Of a stretch of DNA of 64,000 nucleotides, positions 60,860 through 64,000 are shown one piece after another. The DNA lies in the NCBI GenBank assembly GCA_936450465.1, contig OW388300.1, positions 50,023,378 to 50,087,377 on the forward strand. Direction: 5' to 3'. Numbering within the stretch: position 1 is the first letter of the stretch; the number at the start of each line of letters is the position of its first letter. This stretch comes from Gibbula magus. Taxonomy: Eukaryota > Mollusca > Gastropoda > Trochida > Trochidae. The position numbers and the translations under genes were made by a program. The notes below the pieces were generated by a model. The model was not told the DNA's origin, did not search any database, and was given only the letters and a program-made list of their open reading frames with translations.

Positions 60860-61655
60860 AGCGTTAACGTCCCACTAAACTCCTTTGAAGAGGGAAAAGG
60901 TCTATGCAAAGGTTCAAGTCCTTTAAGTCATTAGCTAAATCTTCGGTTGGAAATGCTTTCATGACTGTGTGACAGTTTAACACAATTTTGTGAAGATGAA
61001 TATTCCCATTGGCCTCAAGGAGTCATGTGTACTATTTAAGAGATAAATAGCTTCTTCAGCAGATGGCAAAGATGTGATGGCGTCATCTACATAATAGTCA
61101 TTTTCAACGAACTTCGTCGAGTCCGCACCAAATACTTCCTTGCCAAATACGTCCCTGTGCAGTCCATATATAGCAACGAACTGCTGGTGATGATCAATTG
61201 CCAAACACATGTACCTTCATCCAGTAGTCAATCAGATTCTGATTAAAGTCATTGTCCTTATAGCACAAAAACCTTAGATAGGTCCTATGGCACTCACTCA
61301 CTCCGAAGCAGTGAAACATTAGACGATTGTTTGCCATAATACCAATCAGTTATCGTCGGAAACTTAGGAGGACTCCGAGCAAATCATTTGTGAGGTCGGG
61401 ACCTTGAAGTAGTACACTGTTCAAGAATCGAACACAATGCGTATCTGAAAGGCCGTTTCTGGGTGATATACCCCAAATATGGGAAGATACCAACTTTCTT
61501 CTCCACTTTACAAGAGTGGAGCCACTTCTGCATGATTGTCATCAAGTAGTTTCTGCCTATAGTCCATGAAATCTGGCTGCTTTTCCGGATTCTTACTCAA
61601 ACTATGGTCCAGTATATGTGCTCGCTTCAGGGCCTGGGAACGGTTGTGAGGTAGG
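60860..61655 (-). pseudogene. BEL/Pao reverse transcriptase, broken
   Basis: The first part, 61380-61655, is in several frames and encodes a FGVYHP..FQIRIVFDS block and a DLTNDLLGVLL-like block. Then comes a RFLCYKDNDFNQNLIDYW block, and the frame 60977-61210 has AIYGLHRDVFG and the catalytic YVDD box (NDYYVDDAITS). At least four frame breaks are present. The start of the domain abuts the inserted transposon at 61663-62499. Confidence 0.85.
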
Positions 61656-61662
61656 GGCTGTC

Positions 61663-62499
61663 TATTCTCAATAATATAGAGTATTCACTCCGATAAATCT
61701 ACTCTACTACGAGGCTCGGCCCGATAACTTTATTACCTCCCTTGGCTGGTATTTCATCCAATCAGCGGTCTACGCTGGAAGTTGAGCGTACCAATCAAAA
61801 GACTGCTGAAGTGACACACCTCCGTTAAACAGATGGAGCGACTTTGATGGTGTATTTTCTCACTTTAGCTTCGAAAGGTTTATCCAATTACAGTTACACT
61901 GCAAGCTCTTTGAAGTGAAGTAGAAATATATTTGCTAACAAGATACAGCAAAGTGCAACATCGTTTCGACTGGAACGTTTATATTTGCATCTAAATTACC
62001 GAAGACATTACATGGGAGCTCATTCGACTGACTGGTATGTTGCAAAGTGTCATGAGGCCTATGTCACAGAAAAACGGTCTCATAACTCCGATTTTTTTAT
62101 TATCCCAATCGGACGTTTGTAGCCGATCGGATTATGTCATGTCAAAGTGCGAGTTTTTTCTGCTTTGTAATTTTGACTATCATTTGTTTTCTTAATTATC
62201 TTCAATGTTGGCATTTCGGATCCCTTCGTTGGAGTTTGCTCAATCAACATTAGTTTCAGAAATTAGAACATTTCATGCCGAATGCCAATCTGTCTACACG
62301 ATTACCTTCCTAAATATGGATCTCGCACAGCGAGCAGAGTTGATAGGCTGTCACTCACTTTGACAGACGCATCCGATTGGATAGTGTGAAAAGGCAGGAA
62401 AACCAAGGGAGGTAATAAAGTTATCGGGCCGAGCCTGGCATGCCTCCAGAGTATATAGAGTAGATTTATCGTAGCGTATACTCTGGATTATCGAGAGTG
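61663..62499. mobile_element. 837-bp Mutator-like non-autonomous transposon inside the BEL/Pao element
   Basis: Flanked by a perfect 9-bp duplication GGGGCTGTC at 61654-61662 and 62500-62508. Long inverted repeats of about 80-100 bp share, in order, TCTCAATAAT or TCTCGATAAT, CGATAAATCTACTCTA, then GGCTCGGCCCGATAACTTTA and TTACCTCCCTTGG. The left arm lacks about 20 bp present in the right. There is no transposase frame. A 9-bp duplication with long arms suggests the Mutator superfamily. Merlin is an alternative. Confidence 0.8.
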
Positions 62500-62810
62500 G
62501 GGGCTGTCGTGGTGAGCGAAAAGGTAGAGGTGCAACCCAGTTGTCGTTTTCATTCCTGTGCATATCTCGTGCCATGATTTCAAGGAATTCGCGATCCTCA
62601 AATGAAGTTTCTGTTCTTTCGTCATCGTTAGTTACCCTGAAAACGTTATCCTCATTACATGCTTCCTTCAGTTTCAGTGTCTTCTGACATGGTTCAAAGA
62701 TTGACGAACGCCCGTTATTGTGATTGTACACGTTGTTCACATGTACAGTCTTAGGTGAATGAACACTTCCAAGACCCATTTCCCCAACACATTTCCAAAA
62801 CAAGTGTTAG
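62351..62810 (-). pseudogene. BEL/Pao pre-RT segment
   Basis: The part beyond the transposon (62509-62803) carries FEDREFLEIMARDMHR and WVAPLPFRSPRQP, the conserved lead-in to the BEL/Pao RT. The rest of the frame, below 62509, is transposon sequence. The Gag zinc knuckles and aspartic protease expected just before this part are absent, so a deletion joins Gag to Pol here. Confidence 0.75.
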
Positions 62811-63740
62811 GAGTAAACATTTCCTCACCATTTCCCAAATATCAAAATATGCAAGTAGGGACGCATATTTCAGATCACTCTTCACACACTATATCTCGGA
62901 CAGGAAATCCGCAAGTTCATAAAACTTTGAATTGTCTTTAAATTCTATGCTGATACTCAGGGTACTCTTTACCATCTCTGATGACCCGTTTCATTCCTCC
63001 AATCTTTCCCACACTCGCTCTAGACCTGCCATCGGATTGTGTTAATTGGCTGACTCTGAGCATACTTTGTCGATTCATGACCAAGCCACTTTATCAATAA
63101 ATCCAGTTCTTCACCATAGGTGACTTGCAGTCCATCAACAACACTGAGGAAAGTAGCCTTCCACAAAGCATAAGTTTCAAGGTGGTCGTAGAAACTAGTG
63201 AAATGTGACATGAGTAGGTCCTTCTTCAGCAAGAAACCAGTTAATTCCGATGTCAGTTCGTACACGAAGGATTAAGACGCGACATCACATTAAAGTTTCT
63301 GTTGTGTATTTCCAAATGTCATCATTTTCTACAGTGTCAAGTTCAACATTTTGTCTTTGAGATAAAAGTTGAGAGTGACATACATTTTCCCCTTACTTTG
63401 TGTTGAAATACATAATTTTCAGTCCTTTCACTTGGGGATTCTACAGATAAACTGTTTATTACAGAAGAATGCACATGGGACTTTCCATTTGTCTGGCTGC
63501 TTGCCTCTTCTAACACTTTGACCTCAGTTTCTGTCATTGCTATTCCCTTTTCCTGTTTGAGCACAAGAAGTTTACTATCCATTTCTGCCTGCTGGGCCTT
63601 CAAACCAGCTTCCTTCTTCACAAACTGAGGTCAGTTTTAGCTGATTCTATACTTGCCCTCTTCCTGGCAATAATTGACGAAATAGATGCACTAGAGTTCT
63701 TTGAGCATCTTCAGCCAATCGACTTGTATGTTTGATTGTC
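62811..63740 (-). pseudogene. BEL/Pao Gag, broken
   Basis: Structural protein of the element. The N-terminal part near 63640-63740 has SASISSIIARKRASIESAK. After a frameshift, 63343-63621 encodes a helical, probably coiled-coil segment (EAGLKAQQAEMDSKLLVLKQ). The frame 63020-63265 has a DUF1759-like block: FLSVVDGLQVTYGEELDLLI and WLGHESTKYAQS. Then, in further frames, ERVWERLEE and FYELADFLSEI appear near 62885-63015. Several stops and frameshifts are visible. Confidence 0.75.
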
Positions 63741-63901
63741 TAATTTATCTGATTTTGTTCTTATTCTGTCTTCAGAGTTTATTTCCTCTTCCAAATAATT
63801 GGTGTTTGGCCTGTCTTCTATTCTGTATCTGGTTTCACCCCTTTCTATCCTGATAAATCCTGGTACTAAGTTCTTTTACTGTTCTGTCAAAACCAGATAA
63901 C

Positions 63902-64000
63902 AGCCTGTTAGTCATGATTTGATTGAAAATGCCTTCCTTAAACAAATAACATCGGCCATGAGGCCGCCAAATCCTACATCCGGTCCCACACTAGGGGCGA
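63902..64000 (-). repeat. Second partial copy of the BEL/Pao Pol 3' end
   Basis: 63903-63940 ('gcctgttagtcatgatttg...aaaatgccttcctta') repeats 58903-58941 in the same orientation. It lies beyond the 5' end of the element, next to the 22-bp repeat, so another copy or a tandem arrangement continues outside the window. Confidence 0.6.

Larger units (their letters stand above)
58522..63901 (-). mobile_element. Decayed BEL/Pao LTR retroelement
   Basis: From right to left on the minus strand: Gag with DUF1759-like region, a pre-RT segment, reverse transcriptase, RNase H, integrase zinc-binding domain, integrase core and C-terminal DUF5641-like end, which is the BEL/Pao order. Frameshifts, stops and internal deletions make it inactive. 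A 22-bp sequence, TGTTCTGTCAAAA.CAGATAAC, occurs at both ends (58522-58543 and 63880-63901) in the same orientation. It may mark LTR edges, but full LTRs are not resolved. Confidence 0.85.

Overview
The window is AT-rich animal genomic DNA, most likely from a mollusc and probably gastropod-like. That placement is inference. It rests on tRNA-derived SINEs ending in a GGCGTTAAACCCC plus (ACCTC)n tail, Penelope-type repeats with hammerhead-ribozyme cores, a BEL/Pao retroelement and many small inverted-repeat transposons. There are no bacterial-style genes. Most long open frames are repeats or chance.

The one convincing host gene is on the minus strand and spans 10779-30210. Exon 1 (30153-30210) encodes the start and hydrophobic core of a signal peptide and ends at a GTAAGT donor. 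Exon 2 (10779-11008) follows a strong acceptor. The phases match (1 nt + 2 nt), and the join completes a signal peptide ending TSA. The 95-residue precursor has basic clusters and a KR site, followed by a C-terminal peptide with two cysteines. It looks like a neuropeptide or peptide-hormone precursor of a family I do not recognise. Its 19.1-kb intron holds SINEs, MITEs, Penelope-type fragments and, in the sense orientation 185 nt before exon 2, a well-formed hammerhead core.

Layout: 1-5.6 kb has a SINE tail, a degenerate multicopy-family pseudogene with a 165-bp tandem repeat, a pogo-type MITE and a complete SINE with target-site duplication. At 7.6-10.1 kb, inverted Penelope-type arms surround a 5'-truncated non-LTR retrotransposon with an intact reverse-transcriptase frame and a 10-bp duplication. 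10.4-30.3 kb is the peptide gene. 30-58 kb has no gene that I can support. It holds a LINE relic, CRE-palindrome repeats, a Tc1/mariner-like MITE, a third hammerhead core, microsatellites and foldback hairpins. 58.5-63.9 kb is a decayed BEL/Pao element on the minus strand, split by an 837-bp inverted-repeat transposon with a 9-bp duplication.

The nesting gives relative ages: SINE before Penelope-type insert (21.4 kb), BEL/Pao before the Mutator-like insert (61.7 kb), Penelope-type arms before LINE (7.8 kb, if the arms are one element).
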